From positions 1-64,000 of the forward strand of contig CAZCTM010000004.1 of NCBI GenBank assembly GCA_964501925.1: a stretch of DNA of 64,000 bases, read 5' to 3'. The translations under genes were made by a program, and so were the position numbers. Shown here one piece after another: positions 1-8,130 of this stretch. How positions within the stretch are numbered: the first letter of the stretch is position 1; the number at the start of each line of letters is the position of its first letter. The notes beneath the pieces are model-generated. The model was not told the DNA's origin. It did no database searches and worked only from the letters and a program-made list of their open reading frames with translations. Origin of the DNA: CAYLYU01 sp964501925 (GTDB lineage: Bacteria; Pseudomonadota; Zetaproteobacteria; Mariprofundales; Mariprofundaceae).

Positions 1-24
1 CCGGCTTATAGCCGTAATCCGAAG

Positions 25-44
25 CCACCGGCTTTAGCCGGTGG
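25..44. repeat. Perfect 8-bp hairpin (CCACCGGC-TTTA-GCCGGTGG)
   Basis: Two perfectly complementary 8-base arms surround a TTTA loop, just beyond the stop codon of the minus-strand lipoprotein gene that ends at 68. There is no T-run on the minus-strand exit, so it is a poor intrinsic terminator. The CACCGGCTAAAGCCGGTG core on the minus strand resembles hairpins at the ends of IS200/IS605-type elements and REP-like repeats. Too little sequence lies to the left to choose between these. Confidence 0.45.
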
Positions 45-67
45 AGCATTCACTGCCTGTGGGGTGT

Positions 68-721
68 TTAGAATGGCCAGAGACTCCAGCCACGATCCAG
101 TTCCTTTTCACAGCGGGCCAGCTGGATACGGTAGCGTTCCGCTTTTCTGCTGACTTTCCTTGCAACGTTTATCAGCCATTTCTTCTTCAGATATGTCCTG
201 CGCTTGTATCCACCGTGGCCTTCATGATACGCCAGATACTGGCTGTAGGCATCCGATTTGGAGATACCCAGTTTTCGGTGACTCAAGTTTCCATACCAGC
301 CGATGAAATCGGCCACATCTTCAAAATCATCCCGGTCAGCCCACGTGTTCCCGGTCTCTCTCTGATACCACTCCCACGTGCTGTCCTTGACCTGGCCATA
401 TCCGTAGGCCGATGATTTCCGGGTCCAGGGAATGACCCATAGCAACCTGGTACGCGGTGGTTTGGCATCATCATGGAAACGGGATTCCTGATGAATGATG
501 GCCAACTGGACGTAAATCGGCACCCCCCATTTTTCGTAGGATATTTTTGCTCCTTTGTACCAGTCGCTGTTTTCCCTGAAGATTTCGCATGCATCGTTCA
601 TGTTTCTGGGGGGGACGGATGCGCAACCGGCAAGGATGAAACCAAGGGAAAAGGTCAGGAAGATAAAACACGGTAAAATGTCATCCTTGCGATGGTGTCG
701 GTGGCTTCCGGGAGAAATCAA
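68..721 (-). CDS. Lytic-transglycosylase-like outer-membrane lipoprotein
   Basis: A 217-residue protein with a lipoprotein signal (hydrophobic stretch ending in the lipobox LAGC near residue 33) and a lysozyme-like fold signature. Glu in the IIHQESRF motif (about residues 75-82) is the likely catalytic acid, followed by a YGYGQVKDSTW stretch typical of SLT domains. It would cleave peptidoglycan at the outer membrane. The start is TTG: the preceding gspB ends in TGA and the two overlap as TTGA, so translation is probably coupled; no ATG exists in frame before the signal peptide. It is the last gene of a run with gspA and gspB, where wall remodelling would help insert the secretion machine. The exact transglycosylase subfamily is not resolved. 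Confidence 0.75.
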   Translation of the reverse strand: MISPGSHRHHRKDDILPCFIFLTFSLGFILAGCASVPPRNMNDACEIFRENSDWYKGAKISYEKWGVPIYVQLAIIHQESRFHDDAKPPRTRLLWVIPWTRKSSAYGYGQVKDSTWEWYQRETGNTWADRDDFEDVADFIGWYGNLSHRKLGISKSDAYSQYLAYHEGHGGYKRRTYLKKKWLINVARKVSRKAERYRIQLARCEKELDRGWSLWPF

Positions 722-1632
722 TTTCTGCGCCAGGACTGGAGTTTCCCAAGATGGAAACGTTGACCCTGGAATCTCAGGATTACCCCGTTTCGCGTAATTT
801 CCTCCAGAACAAGTCCGGGAGCAACACTCTGGCCCTCACGCAGCGTCTTGTCGTTAATGATCGTCATGCGGGTTTCCGGATTCTCCGAATAGATGTGAGC
901 TGAAATATGGATGGCGGGCAGACTTTGCTGAACGTTTACCGGCAGCTCATGGATACCGGGCACCTTGGGCTCAGGTACGTCTCTGGCTGCCGGCGTTACC
1001 GGCTTCGGTCGGGACGATGCCGATGTCCCGCCGGCAGCAGCCGATTTCCGCGAATGGGAAGGAGGGATGGTTTCCGACTCCCTGTTTAAGGCCGCCTGAA
1101 CCGCGGTCTGATTACCGGGCGCCGGGTTTTGTGTTCGGGGTTTGGAGGGTGATATTTTCAACCACTGTTCCCGGGTGGCCGATGATTCGGGGATTTTTTT
1201 GCTTGTTTTTATGGGCGCTGCATCAGGGGCTTCGGCCTGATTTGCAACTTTCTTGTTCCTTGTGGCCTGCTGGTCTGTGGCAGACCTGCCATTCAACGCA
1301 GTTTCCCTGTTCAGGGATGCCTGCTGCTGCAGGCGGGCTGGTGCCAATGAGGGTGGATTTCCGGATGGTTTCCTGCTGTCAGATCCGCGGATCGCATGCT
1401 GTGGATCAGGTGTCGGTGTAGTCTGGATGACGGCACCTTTCTCCCGCCAGGGTTGGAGCCAGTAAATCATGGCTGCGGCATTTATCACCAAAACCCCGAC
1501 AAGCAAGGGCAGCCAGATAGAGGTCTTTTTCCCGGAGTGGCCAGTGATGATCTGTGCCGATTGAAGATTGGGGATGGAGCCGCGCTGGCGTTCCTGTTCC
1601 GATTTTCTGAGTGCCTGAAGTATGTAGGACAT
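718..1632 (-). CDS. gspB: GspB-type general secretion pathway protein B
   Basis: 304 residues. The N-terminus (MSYILQALRKSEQERQRG) is the hallmark of GspB/ExeB proteins. One transmembrane segment lies at about 39-59. A long low-complexity Ala/Pro/Ser/Gln-rich periplasmic linker follows, and a C-terminal domain of about 70 residues matches the T2SSB type. In Aeromonas ExeA-ExeB pairs bind peptidoglycan and help assemble the outer-membrane secretin. The gene starts 2 bp after gspA and overlaps the next gene by 4 bp. The core type II secretion genes are not in this window, so whether the partner is a secretin of type II secretion or of type IV pili cannot be decided here. Confidence 0.85.
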   Translation of the reverse strand: MSYILQALRKSEQERQRGSIPNLQSAQIITGHSGKKTSIWLPLLVGVLVINAAAMIYWLQPWREKGAVIQTTPTPDPQHAIRGSDSRKPSGNPPSLAPARLQQQASLNRETALNGRSATDQQATRNKKVANQAEAPDAAPIKTSKKIPESSATREQWLKISPSKPRTQNPAPGNQTAVQAALNRESETIPPSHSRKSAAAGGTSASSRPKPVTPAARDVPEPKVPGIHELPVNVQQSLPAIHISAHIYSENPETRMTIINDKTLREGQSVAPGLVLEEITRNGVILRFQGQRFHLGKLQSWRRN

Positions 1633-1634
1633 GG

Positions 1635-3239
1635 TTACCCTTCCGCCTGTTCGTGCAGCAATAGAGGGACATTCTCCCCTGACAGGGTATTGATGCGAAT
1701 AACGGTCTGGGGACCGGCAATGCCATCCGCTTCAAGGCCCTGTGAGCGCTGGAAATCCTTGACCTGCTCAACAAGCTGATGGTCATAGACGTCCTTTGCC
1801 GGCTCCGGCAGCGTGCCGGCAAGGATTGAAGAAAGTTTTTTGGATAGCCATTGAACGCCGGCACCTTGCATGCCGGGAAGCATATCACCCCGGTAATCCG
1901 GTGGTGGCCGCCAAAGCAGGATGGTTTCTCCCCGCCAGTAGCGTTCAAGATCATTCAAATCGACGCCCCTTGTTTTGCCGTTCAGAATCAGTTGTGCGCT
2001 TCTTTCCCGCAACCCCGTCAACGGAACGTACCAGGCCTCGCTCTGATGGGTGTACAGTTTCAGGATTGCTGGCCTGTTCATCAGGCGCAACCCACCCAGG
2101 TTGCCCTGTTTATGCAGGCATCGCAGGCCACTATCCTGGGCAAAGAGACATGGGTCTCCATCTTTGCCGGGATCGTAATCAATCCCCCACAGCTGAAACA
2201 GCTTCTGGAAGGCAATTTGACGGCTCCTGCTGGAGGAGACGTGATCCGGTATTTGCAGTGTTCCGTTCACCTTTGCTGTTTCAGGCAGGGGAGCGGAAGG
2301 AAGCCCTGCAGATTGTTGGCCTGCATCATAGTAATGACTGGCAGCAACGCTGATGCCTCCTGCTAGAAGCAGGATGGCTATGGTCCATGCCAGCCTGCTC
2401 GCCTTCCTGGAGCTGCCGGCATATGTGCCTTCCCCAAAGACTTCCTTTGCGGCTTTCGTAAGAGTCCGTTTATCAATCGTCTTCTGATCCTGGGCATAGG
2501 CCCCCAGCATGGCCCGGTCACAAATAACATTGATCAGGCGCGGCACCCCACCGCTGAGCTGAAACAGTTTTTTCATGCTTGAGTTCTGGAACAGGGGCTC
2601 ATGCGATCCGGCAACGCGAAGCCGGTGCCGGACGTAATCTGAAACCTCCTCTTGAGAAAGAGGGCCAAGGTAATAACGCGCCGTAATTCGTTGCGCCAAC
2701 TGCCGGAGCTCCGGTTGCGCAAGTTTGTCATGCAATTCCGGTTGTCCCAGCAGGATGATCTGCAGCAGCTTTTGCTCGTTTGTTTCAAGGTTGGTTAATA
2801 AACGCAACTGTTCCAGGACTTCCGAACTGAGGTTCTGTGCTTCATCAATGATGAGAACCGTATTGTCACCGCGAGCATGGGCCTTGAGGAGATAGTCATT
2901 GATAAGGTCGACAAAGACCTTGATGCTGTGATTTTCCTTGGGATAAGGGATCTCAAGCTCGTCGCAAATCGTGGCAAGGAGCTCTTCGGCATTCAACTTG
3001 GGGTTAAAGATGAGAGCCACCTGCGTGTTTTCCGGAATCTGCTCGAGCAGACAGCGACAAACGGTTGTCTTGCCCGTTCCCACCTCCCCGGTTAACAGTA
3101 CAAAACCGCCGTTGCTCTTCATGCCGTAGAGAAGGTGTGCCAGGGCCTCCCTGTGTCGCTCGCTCATGTAAAGGTAGCGCGGATCAGGGGCAATCGAGAA
3201 AGGCGAGTTTTCCAGCTTGAAGAATTCGTTGTACATCAT
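1635..3239 (-). CDS. gspA: GspA/ExeA-type AAA ATPase with peptidoglycan-binding domain
   Basis: 534 residues. The cytoplasmic AAA domain has Walker A GEVGTGKTT (51-59) and Walker B VLIIDEAQ (128-135). A transmembrane helix at about 283-302 (LAWTIAILLLAGGISVAAS) follows. The periplasmic part ends in a peptidoglycan-binding repeat (VKDFQRSQGLEADGIAGPQT, near 492-511). This is the complete architecture of GspA/ExeA, which pairs with GspB to let the secretin multimer pass the cell wall. The N-terminal YNEFFKLENSPFSIAPDPRY motif is typical of the family. It sits 37 bp behind the PhoQ-like kinase gene in the same direction, so it may be under control of that two-component system. Confidence 0.88.
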   Translation of the reverse strand: MMYNEFFKLENSPFSIAPDPRYLYMSERHREALAHLLYGMKSNGGFVLLTGEVGTGKTTVCRCLLEQIPENTQVALIFNPKLNAEELLATICDELEIPYPKENHSIKVFVDLINDYLLKAHARGDNTVLIIDEAQNLSSEVLEQLRLLTNLETNEQKLLQIILLGQPELHDKLAQPELRQLAQRITARYYLGPLSQEEVSDYVRHRLRVAGSHEPLFQNSSMKKLFQLSGGVPRLINVICDRAMLGAYAQDQKTIDKRTLTKAAKEVFGEGTYAGSSRKASRLAWTIAILLLAGGISVAASHYYDAGQQSAGLPSAPLPETAKVNGTLQIPDHVSSSRSRQIAFQKLFQLWGIDYDPGKDGDPCLFAQDSGLRCLHKQGNLGGLRLMNRPAILKLYTHQSEAWYVPLTGLRERSAQLILNGKTRGVDLNDLERYWRGETILLWRPPPDYRGDMLPGMQGAGVQWLSKKLSSILAGTLPEPAKDVYDHQLVEQVKDFQRSQGLEADGIAGPQTVIRINTLSGENVPLLLHEQAEG

Positions 3240-3276
3240 GACGGATGGATTATAAGGTCAGCAAACACTTTTTCCT

Positions 3277-4674
3277 TTAGTTGTCTGATTGTGCGGTGAA
3301 ATTATTGATCCTCAATTGGCACGTGGGAAGTTCCAGTATCAACCTTGCACCACCCAAAGGGCTCCGCTCAATCCGGATGTCGCCATCATAGGCGTCAATG
3401 ATATCGCGAACAATGGCCAAGCCAATTCCGTGACCGGGAACGTTCTCATCGGCTCTGAATCCCCGATGGAGGATCATTTCAACCTTCTCAGCATCGATGC
3501 CGGGACCGTCATCGTCCACCACGATCAACATGAATTCCTTTTCCTTTTTCCGGACGGAAATCCGAACCTGGGACCGACACCATTTGAAGGCGTTTTCAAG
3601 CAGATTGCCCATCAGTTCAAACAGATCACCCTCATCCCCATGGAAGCAAAGCTCAGATGGAACCTCTAGGCGGACCTTTACGGGTTTTTCATGATGCACT
3701 TTTTCCAGGGTGGAGATGATCTTCCGGGCCACGGGACGAACAGCGACAGGCTTTATCAGGCCGGATGATCCAGCGGTTGCGGCTCGCTGCAACTGGTAAC
3801 TGACAATACGATCCATCCGATTCAGTTGATCCTCGAGGTCCTTGATGAATTTGGGCTGAGCCCGCCTGTGTTCGCTGGTCATGCCACGCATGACTGCCAG
3901 CGGTGTTTTCAGACTGTGCGCAAGATCCGCCAGGGCATTCCTGTAGCGGATCACCTGGGCTCGTTCGTGTCGCATCAGCGCATTCAGATTATCAATCAAT
4001 TTTTGCAGTTCCCGGGGATATGTGCCTTTGATTTCTTCCTGATTTCCGGATTCAATCAGGGTCAGTTCGGTTGTAACCCGGCGCAGTGGTGCAAGAACCC
4101 AGCGCAGGACGACGGTTAACGTCAGCAACAGCAACAGACTCATGGCGCCAAACCATCTCCACAGGCTGCGTCGGTACTCACTGATCTGGGCACGGAAAGC
4201 GGTCATGTCTTCGGCAACATGGAAGGTGAACAGGTGCTCACCGGCCTCGGTTGCCCAGGCAACGCCAAAACTGGACACAAAAAAATCCCCGTCCTGGTCG
4301 GTTGTCACTTGCTGAAACCGATGCTCTCCCGGCGGAAGCATTTTGGGAAACAGGAATTCACGACCCAGCATGGAAGGTGAACGCCAGGAAACCTCCCCAT
4401 CGTTCCCCGTGATCTGGGCATACAGCCCTGAGCCGGGGACATTGAAACGTGCCTCCGCAAGGGTTTCCGGCATGGAAATCTGACCTTGGGCATCGGCCTC
4501 GGCGGCAGCCAGAAGCAGGTAGATCAGGCCAAGCTGCCGGTCGCGTACGGCCGATCGGGCGCTGTCAACAAAGGCGCGGTCCAGTGCGATTCCCGTCAGG
4601 ATGATGAAGATGAACAGCACCACGCCTGCACTGAATGCAAGACGGGCGCTCATGGATGATTTCACGAGGCTCAA
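3277..4674 (-). CDS. PhoQ-like sensor histidine kinase
   Basis: 465 residues. There are two transmembrane segments (about 12-31 and 174-193) around a periplasmic sensor domain of about 140 residues, then a HAMP-like linker. The H-box is LADLAHSLKTPLAV with phospho-acceptor His near 253. The N-box is ELMGNLLENAFKW and the G-boxes are DDDGPGID and GHGIGLAIV. The HSLKTPL variant of the H-box is typical of the PhoQ subfamily. The start ATG overlaps the stop of the response regulator by 4 bp, so the two are translationally coupled and form a cognate pair. The stimulus (divalent cation, peptide, pH) cannot be read from the sequence. Confidence 0.88.
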   Translation of the reverse strand: MSLVKSSMSARLAFSAGVVLFIFIILTGIALDRAFVDSARSAVRDRQLGLIYLLLAAAEADAQGQISMPETLAEARFNVPGSGLYAQITGNDGEVSWRSPSMLGREFLFPKMLPPGEHRFQQVTTDQDGDFFVSSFGVAWATEAGEHLFTFHVAEDMTAFRAQISEYRRSLWRWFGAMSLLLLLTLTVVLRWVLAPLRRVTTELTLIESGNQEEIKGTYPRELQKLIDNLNALMRHERAQVIRYRNALADLAHSLKTPLAVMRGMTSEHRRAQPKFIKDLEDQLNRMDRIVSYQLQRAATAGSSGLIKPVAVRPVARKIISTLEKVHHEKPVKVRLEVPSELCFHGDEGDLFELMGNLLENAFKWCRSQVRISVRKKEKEFMLIVVDDDGPGIDAEKVEMILHRGFRADENVPGHGIGLAIVRDIIDAYDGDIRIERSPLGGARLILELPTCQLRINNFTAQSDN

Positions 4675-5345
4675 TTCTGGAGGCTAAAGCGGTAACCCCG
4701 GCCGCGTAATGTTTCGATGGGATTGTATCCTTCTTCAGGGTCGAGCTTTCGCCGCAGACGTCCGACCATCACTTCAATGACATTGCTTTCCCTGTCTTCA
4801 TCATGCGGATAGAGATAGTCGGATAACCGGTCCTTGGAGATCACCTTCCCGGCGTTTCGCATCAGGTACTCCAGTAAACGGTACTCAAAGGCTGTCAGTT
4901 CAATCTCCTTTCCCCTCACGCGAACCTGCTGGGTTTCCGGATTGATGCTGATGATGCCGTTGCTGATCTCGTTTGAACTCTGGCTGGCCGAGCGCCTCAA
5001 CAAGGCCTTCAGCCGAGCCAGCAGTTCCTCCATGTGGAACGGCTTGGCCATGTAATCATCTGCCCCGGCTTCAAGACCTTCAACCTTGTCCTGCCAGCGC
5101 CCCCTTGCGGTCAGAATAAGGATGGGAAGTTTACTGCCCTGTCTGCGCAGCCGGCGTATGACCTCAAGGCCGGACATTGCCGGCAGGCCAATGTCAACGA
5201 TGGCGGCGTCAAATGGATATTCGGATGCAAGATACAATCCCTCTTCACCATCGGAGCTTGTATCCACGATATAACCATGCTGGCTCAGCCGGCATTTGAT
5301 CTGTGCCTGAAGACTCGCCTCGTCCTCGATGACAAGGATGCGCAT
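4671..5345 (-). CDS. PhoP-like response regulator (OmpR family)
   Basis: 224 residues. The receiver domain has acidic residues IEDE at 6-9, phospho-acceptor Asp51 (AIVDIGLP), and Lys101 in DDYMAKPF. A winged-helix DNA-binding domain with AFEYRLLEYL and the C-terminal TLRGRGYRF motif follows. It overlaps the downstream kinase by 4 bp and begins 2 bp after a small PepSY gene, so PepSY, regulator and kinase form one unit. I saw no clear PhoP direct repeat in the 109 bp upstream of the PepSY gene. Confidence 0.88.
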   Translation of the reverse strand: MRILVIEDEASLQAQIKCRLSQHGYIVDTSSDGEEGLYLASEYPFDAAIVDIGLPAMSGLEVIRRLRRQGSKLPILILTARGRWQDKVEGLEAGADDYMAKPFHMEELLARLKALLRRSASQSSNEISNGIISINPETQQVRVRGKEIELTAFEYRLLEYLMRNAGKVISKDRLSDYLYPHDEDRESNVIEVMVGRLRRKLDPEEGYNPIETLRGRGYRFSLQN

Positions 5346-5347
5346 GA

Positions 5348-5656
5348 TCAGTAGGTTGGCGTTACGGTGCCGGTCACGGCATCGACGTACACGAAGCGGA
5401 TCGTTCCATGCCGGCCCAGGATCTTGATCCGGTAGCCTTTCCTGCCATGGGAATAAACCCGTTTTACCGATAGTGCGCGCCCCCCCATGCGCCGTTCGGC
5501 CATGGAAACCGCCTGCTGCTCCGAAATGTGCCGGCCCTTTCCGGTGTTTTTTACCTGAAGAAAATGGGGCGCTGCATGCCAGCCAAAGAAACCCCCGGCC
5601 ACGGCAACATGAACGGGCGTCAGCAGCAAAATGATGATCATCATCGCGCGTTTCAT
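5348..5656 (-). CDS. Small secreted PepSY-domain protein
   Basis: 102 residues with a cleavable signal peptide (MKRAMMIIILLLTPVHVAVA). A PepSY domain follows: ISEQQAVSMAERRMGGRALS, a central YRIKILG strand and a closing VYVDAVTGTVTPTY, close to the common xVDAxTG ending of the family. PepSY domains act as periplasmic inhibitors or sensors, and small ones often sit next to PhoPQ-type systems. The gene starts after AGGAAAGGTAGC and leads the run PepSY-phoP-phoQ-gspA-gspB, with 2 bp to the regulator. A sensing or accessory role for the adjacent kinase is inferred from position. Confidence 0.8.
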   Translation of the reverse strand: MKRAMMIIILLLTPVHVAVAGGFFGWHAAPHFLQVKNTGKGRHISEQQAVSMAERRMGGRALSVKRVYSHGRKGYRIKILGRHGTIRFVYVDAVTGTVTPTY

Positions 5657-5765
5657 GCTACCTTTCCTGAAGGTGATAGTTACCTGATAAAATCATGGAC
5701 CATCCGCGTCTGCGAATCCAGCCCGGAACGCGGGAAAGGCGGTCTCCGATTCATGGCCAGGTCTT

Positions 5766-6065
5766 CTAGAAGCCATAATAAATATAGCCATGCGGGCCCT
5801 GATAGATGAAGCTCCATTGCGGATGAGGCCGGTAACGACGCATGCGGTTTGCATGGATATGTTTTGCGTGGCAGTGCCTGAGCCATCCATGATTGTAACG
5901 GTGCCGGTGGCAGTTGTGGTGCCGGACAACATGATGGCGATGATGGGACTCCAGTCGTATGGGTGGCCCATCAATATCGTGGGCCCGGGCAATGGTTGGT
6001 GCGGTGATGCCGATGATGAACACCGCGGCCAGAGGGAGAAGGGAAGACCATCGTTTGCTTTGCAT
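5766..6065 (-). CDS. Histidine-rich secreted protein of unknown function
   Basis: 99 residues from an ATG with a clear ribosome site (GGAGG, 6 bases upstream). A longer frame runs to 6260, but that extension has no start signal and carries no signal peptide. The protein begins with a signal peptide ending in TIARA. The mature part of about 70 residues is extremely rich in His and Arg (for example HHRHHVVRHHNCHRHRYNHG), then aromatic residues (FIYQGPHGYIYYGF). Metal or proton binding in the periplasm is plausible. It lies directly upstream of the PepSY-phoPQ run on the same strand, about 110 bp away. I recognise no domain. Confidence 0.6.
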   Translation of the reverse strand: MQSKRWSSLLPLAAVFIIGITAPTIARAHDIDGPPIRLESHHRHHVVRHHNCHRHRYNHGWLRHCHAKHIHANRMRRYRPHPQWSFIYQGPHGYIYYGF

Positions 6066-6162
6066 GGGGAACCTCCATTCAGGTTTGAATACCGGCGACA
6101 TCCTTCCGGCATGCATCAACCTTACAGATGGCTCCTGAACGGCGACTGAACAATGCGTCGTG

Positions 6163-6621
6163 TCAGCGCAAGGATTTTCTTGCACGGTGCTTTGCCTCGA
6201 TAAAGGCCTTGTGAGATACGCCAATAAGATCGGCCACCTTGCGCACCAGATACTCTTCATGCTTGTTCAGTTCCCGGTCTGCGTAGGCGATTTCCCATAG
6301 ATGCTCAACCACCTTCTCTTTTTCTTCCATGGAGTAGTTTCGGTTAATCAGGGAAGTGAACCGGTGATAATCCGCGGACTTGCCCGCTTCCTGCCCGGCA
6401 AGCTTTATCAGATCATCGTATTTGGCCTGCGTTAGACCGAATTTTTCCCGGATGATGCTGGACGCCTTTTGGAGTTCTTCCCGGGTGACATGATCGTCCA
6501 TGCGCATCATTTCCATCATCAGTGCCGCTGTCGCCAACTGCAATGCATCGTCTGGGTCACCTTCGGTATTGCGTTGGGGTCTCAGGTTTTCTTCAAAGAA
6601 GCGTTTGATGTTCCTGAGCAT
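6163..6621 (-). CDS. TerB-like (tellurite resistance B family) cytoplasmic protein
   Basis: 152 residues, all helical in appearance and without a signal or membrane segment. Two acidic TerB-type motifs are visible: MRMDDHVTREEL near residue 40 and YADRELNKHEEYLVRKVADL near 113-132, followed by IGVS. TerB-like domains bind metal through these acidic loops, and many are found near membrane complexes. It starts 4 bp after the auxiliary lipoprotein gene and is the last gene of the Mla-type operon, so it may serve that transporter. Tellurite resistance itself is not implied, since no terC/D/E genes are present. Confidence 0.7.
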   Translation of the reverse strand: MLRNIKRFFEENLRPQRNTEGDPDDALQLATAALMMEMMRMDDHVTREELQKASSIIREKFGLTQAKYDDLIKLAGQEAGKSADYHRFTSLINRNYSMEEKEKVVEHLWEIAYADRELNKHEEYLVRKVADLIGVSHKAFIEAKHRARKSLR

Positions 6622-6625
6622 CGGT

Positions 6626-7252
6626 TCAGGATCCTGTTTTCAAGCTTAGGAGATCACCGAGAAAGTCCGCATAGATCTTCGACAGGGCCTGATTTAACGC
6701 CTTGACGGTAGCCACCATCTTCCGTCCATTTGTGGGTATTTTCTGGCGATACAGACGGTGCAGAATCATTTTCCTTGAATCGGCCCGGATCAAGGCAATC
6801 TCAAGTTCGATCACTCCCTCGGGAGGGGATCCGACAAGCCTCTCCAGGCGGTTGATCCTTCCCTCGATGATGTAATTCGGTTTGGTGTCCATATCCGTGC
6901 TCACCACATGCGGGGCAATGTTTGCCTCTCTCAGATAGTCGATCAGCAACTCCTGAAGCATCAGGGGCGGGATGTCGATCCAGTGATGGTAATGATAGCT
7001 TTCCACCTCCAGTGGTTTCTCTGACTGGCTGTAGAGGATTGCCCGGCCTTGCAGCATACCGTCGGCCGCGAAACGCCTGACGGCCAGAGTGCCTTGCAGG
7101 GCGGGTTGCCCCATTCTGGCAGGTTTGTTCAGATTCAGTCGATAATAATGGTCCTGAGGTATCTTGACCTGGCCACAACCGGTCAGTGTGACACCAGCCA
7201 CGATCAGCATGAGCAGAATCCGGGAAAGCCGCGTGCTCAAGCGTGCCATCAC
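6626..7252 (-). CDS. ABC-type transport auxiliary lipoprotein (PqiC/MCE-associated)
   Basis: 208 residues with a lipobox near residue 26 (VTLTGC). The body fits the ABC-transport-auxiliary lipoprotein family, with HYYRLNL at the start of the mature part and a closing helix (TVKALNQALSKIYADFL). Such proteins (PqiC is the known example) partner MCE proteins at the outer membrane. The gene overlaps mlaD by 4 bp (ATGA). In this operon it takes the place where E. coli has mlaC, which suggests that lipid passes to an outer-membrane lipoprotein rather than to a soluble carrier. Confidence 0.78.
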   Translation of the reverse strand: MMARLSTRLSRILLMLIVAGVTLTGCGQVKIPQDHYYRLNLNKPARMGQPALQGTLAVRRFAADGMLQGRAILYSQSEKPLEVESYHYHHWIDIPPLMLQELLIDYLREANIAPHVVSTDMDTKPNYIIEGRINRLERLVGSPPEGVIELEIALIRADSRKMILHRLYRQKIPTNGRKMVATVKALNQALSKIYADFLGDLLSLKTGS

Positions 7253-8130
7253 TCGGCCTCATCTACCGGCGGCTTGCTCCTCAGCAACGCCCCGGGATTG
7301 GCCCGGATCTGGCGGCTGAACTCGTTCATGTTCCGGCTGGTCATTTCCAGATTGTGGGAGATGGCATCAACATGCTGGGAAATGGAGGCCATGATATGGC
7401 GCAAATCATCAAGAGAGCCTTTGATGTTGTCCCTGTTCTCACTGGCAATCTGGGCGAACTTCTCAACGAGCAGATCGAGCTTCTTGTTCGATTCCCTCAG
7501 GCTGGCGGATAGCCTGGAGAAGTTGGTCAGGGATGCTTCCAGATTCCTGGCATTCTTCTCGTTCAGCATTGCCTGCAGGCGGCTGCCACTGTCATTCAGC
7601 TTGCTGGAGAACTCGGAGAGGTTGGCAGTAATCTCGGGAGCTCGCCTGGAAAGGTGATCGGCAATATCACGGAGACGGTGGATCAGTTCGGTTATTTCAC
7701 CGGCGACCGAAGATACAACCTCGAACATGTTTTGCTGTTCTTTCCCGGAAATTTCATCACCGGGATGGAGCACGGCCTTGCTGTCACCTGCATGGATGTT
7801 AATCGCAACCGCTGATAGAAGTCCCGAGGATGTAATCTGGGCCACGCTGTTTTCAGGAATCTTCCATCCCTCCACGACGCTCATGTCTACGCGGAAGCGC
7901 AGCCTCCCCCCGTCCTGCAGCGGCTTGATCTCCTCGACCTGCCCGACCGGATAGCCTTCAAACATCACGCGCGTGCCATATTTGATATTGGTGACATCAT
8001 CATAGATGACATAATAGCTGTCAGTTGCTCCGGTGCGACCGGTCAGTAGAGCCACAGAGACCATCAGACTGGCAAGCATGAGCAGCACAAAACTGCCGAC
8101 GATAACGTAGTTGATCTTGTGGCTTTTCAC
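7249..8130 (-). CDS. mlaD: MCE-domain substrate-binding protein MlaD
   Basis: 293 residues. One N-terminal transmembrane anchor (INYVIVGSFVLLMLASLMVS) is followed by a single MCE domain at about 38-115 with the core VMFEGYPVGQVEEI. A long C-terminal coiled-coil region of about 150 residues then follows. MlaD forms a hexameric ring on the MlaFE transporter and moves phospholipid between inner and outer membranes. The coiled-coil tail is longer than in E. coli MlaD (about 183 residues) and resembles the longer MCE proteins that reach across the periplasm. It overlaps mlaF and the auxiliary lipoprotein gene by 4 bp each. Confidence 0.88.
   Translation of the reverse strand: MKSHKINYVIVGSFVLLMLASLMVSVALLTGRTGATDSYYVIYDDVTNIKYGTRVMFEGYPVGQVEEIKPLQDGGRLRFRVDMSVVEGWKIPENSVAQITSSGLLSAVAINIHAGDSKAVLHPGDEISGKEQQNMFEVVSSVAGEITELIHRLRDIADHLSRRAPEITANLSEFSSKLNDSGSRLQAMLNEKNARNLEASLTNFSRLSASLRESNKKLDLLVEKFAQIASENRDNIKGSLDDLRHIMASISQHVDAISHNLEMTSRNMNEFSRQIRANPGALLRSKPPVDEAE

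Noticed and set aside
1406..1954. Minus-strand frame overlapping gspA/gspB
   Set aside because: Out-of-frame shadow across two genes with strong family motifs.
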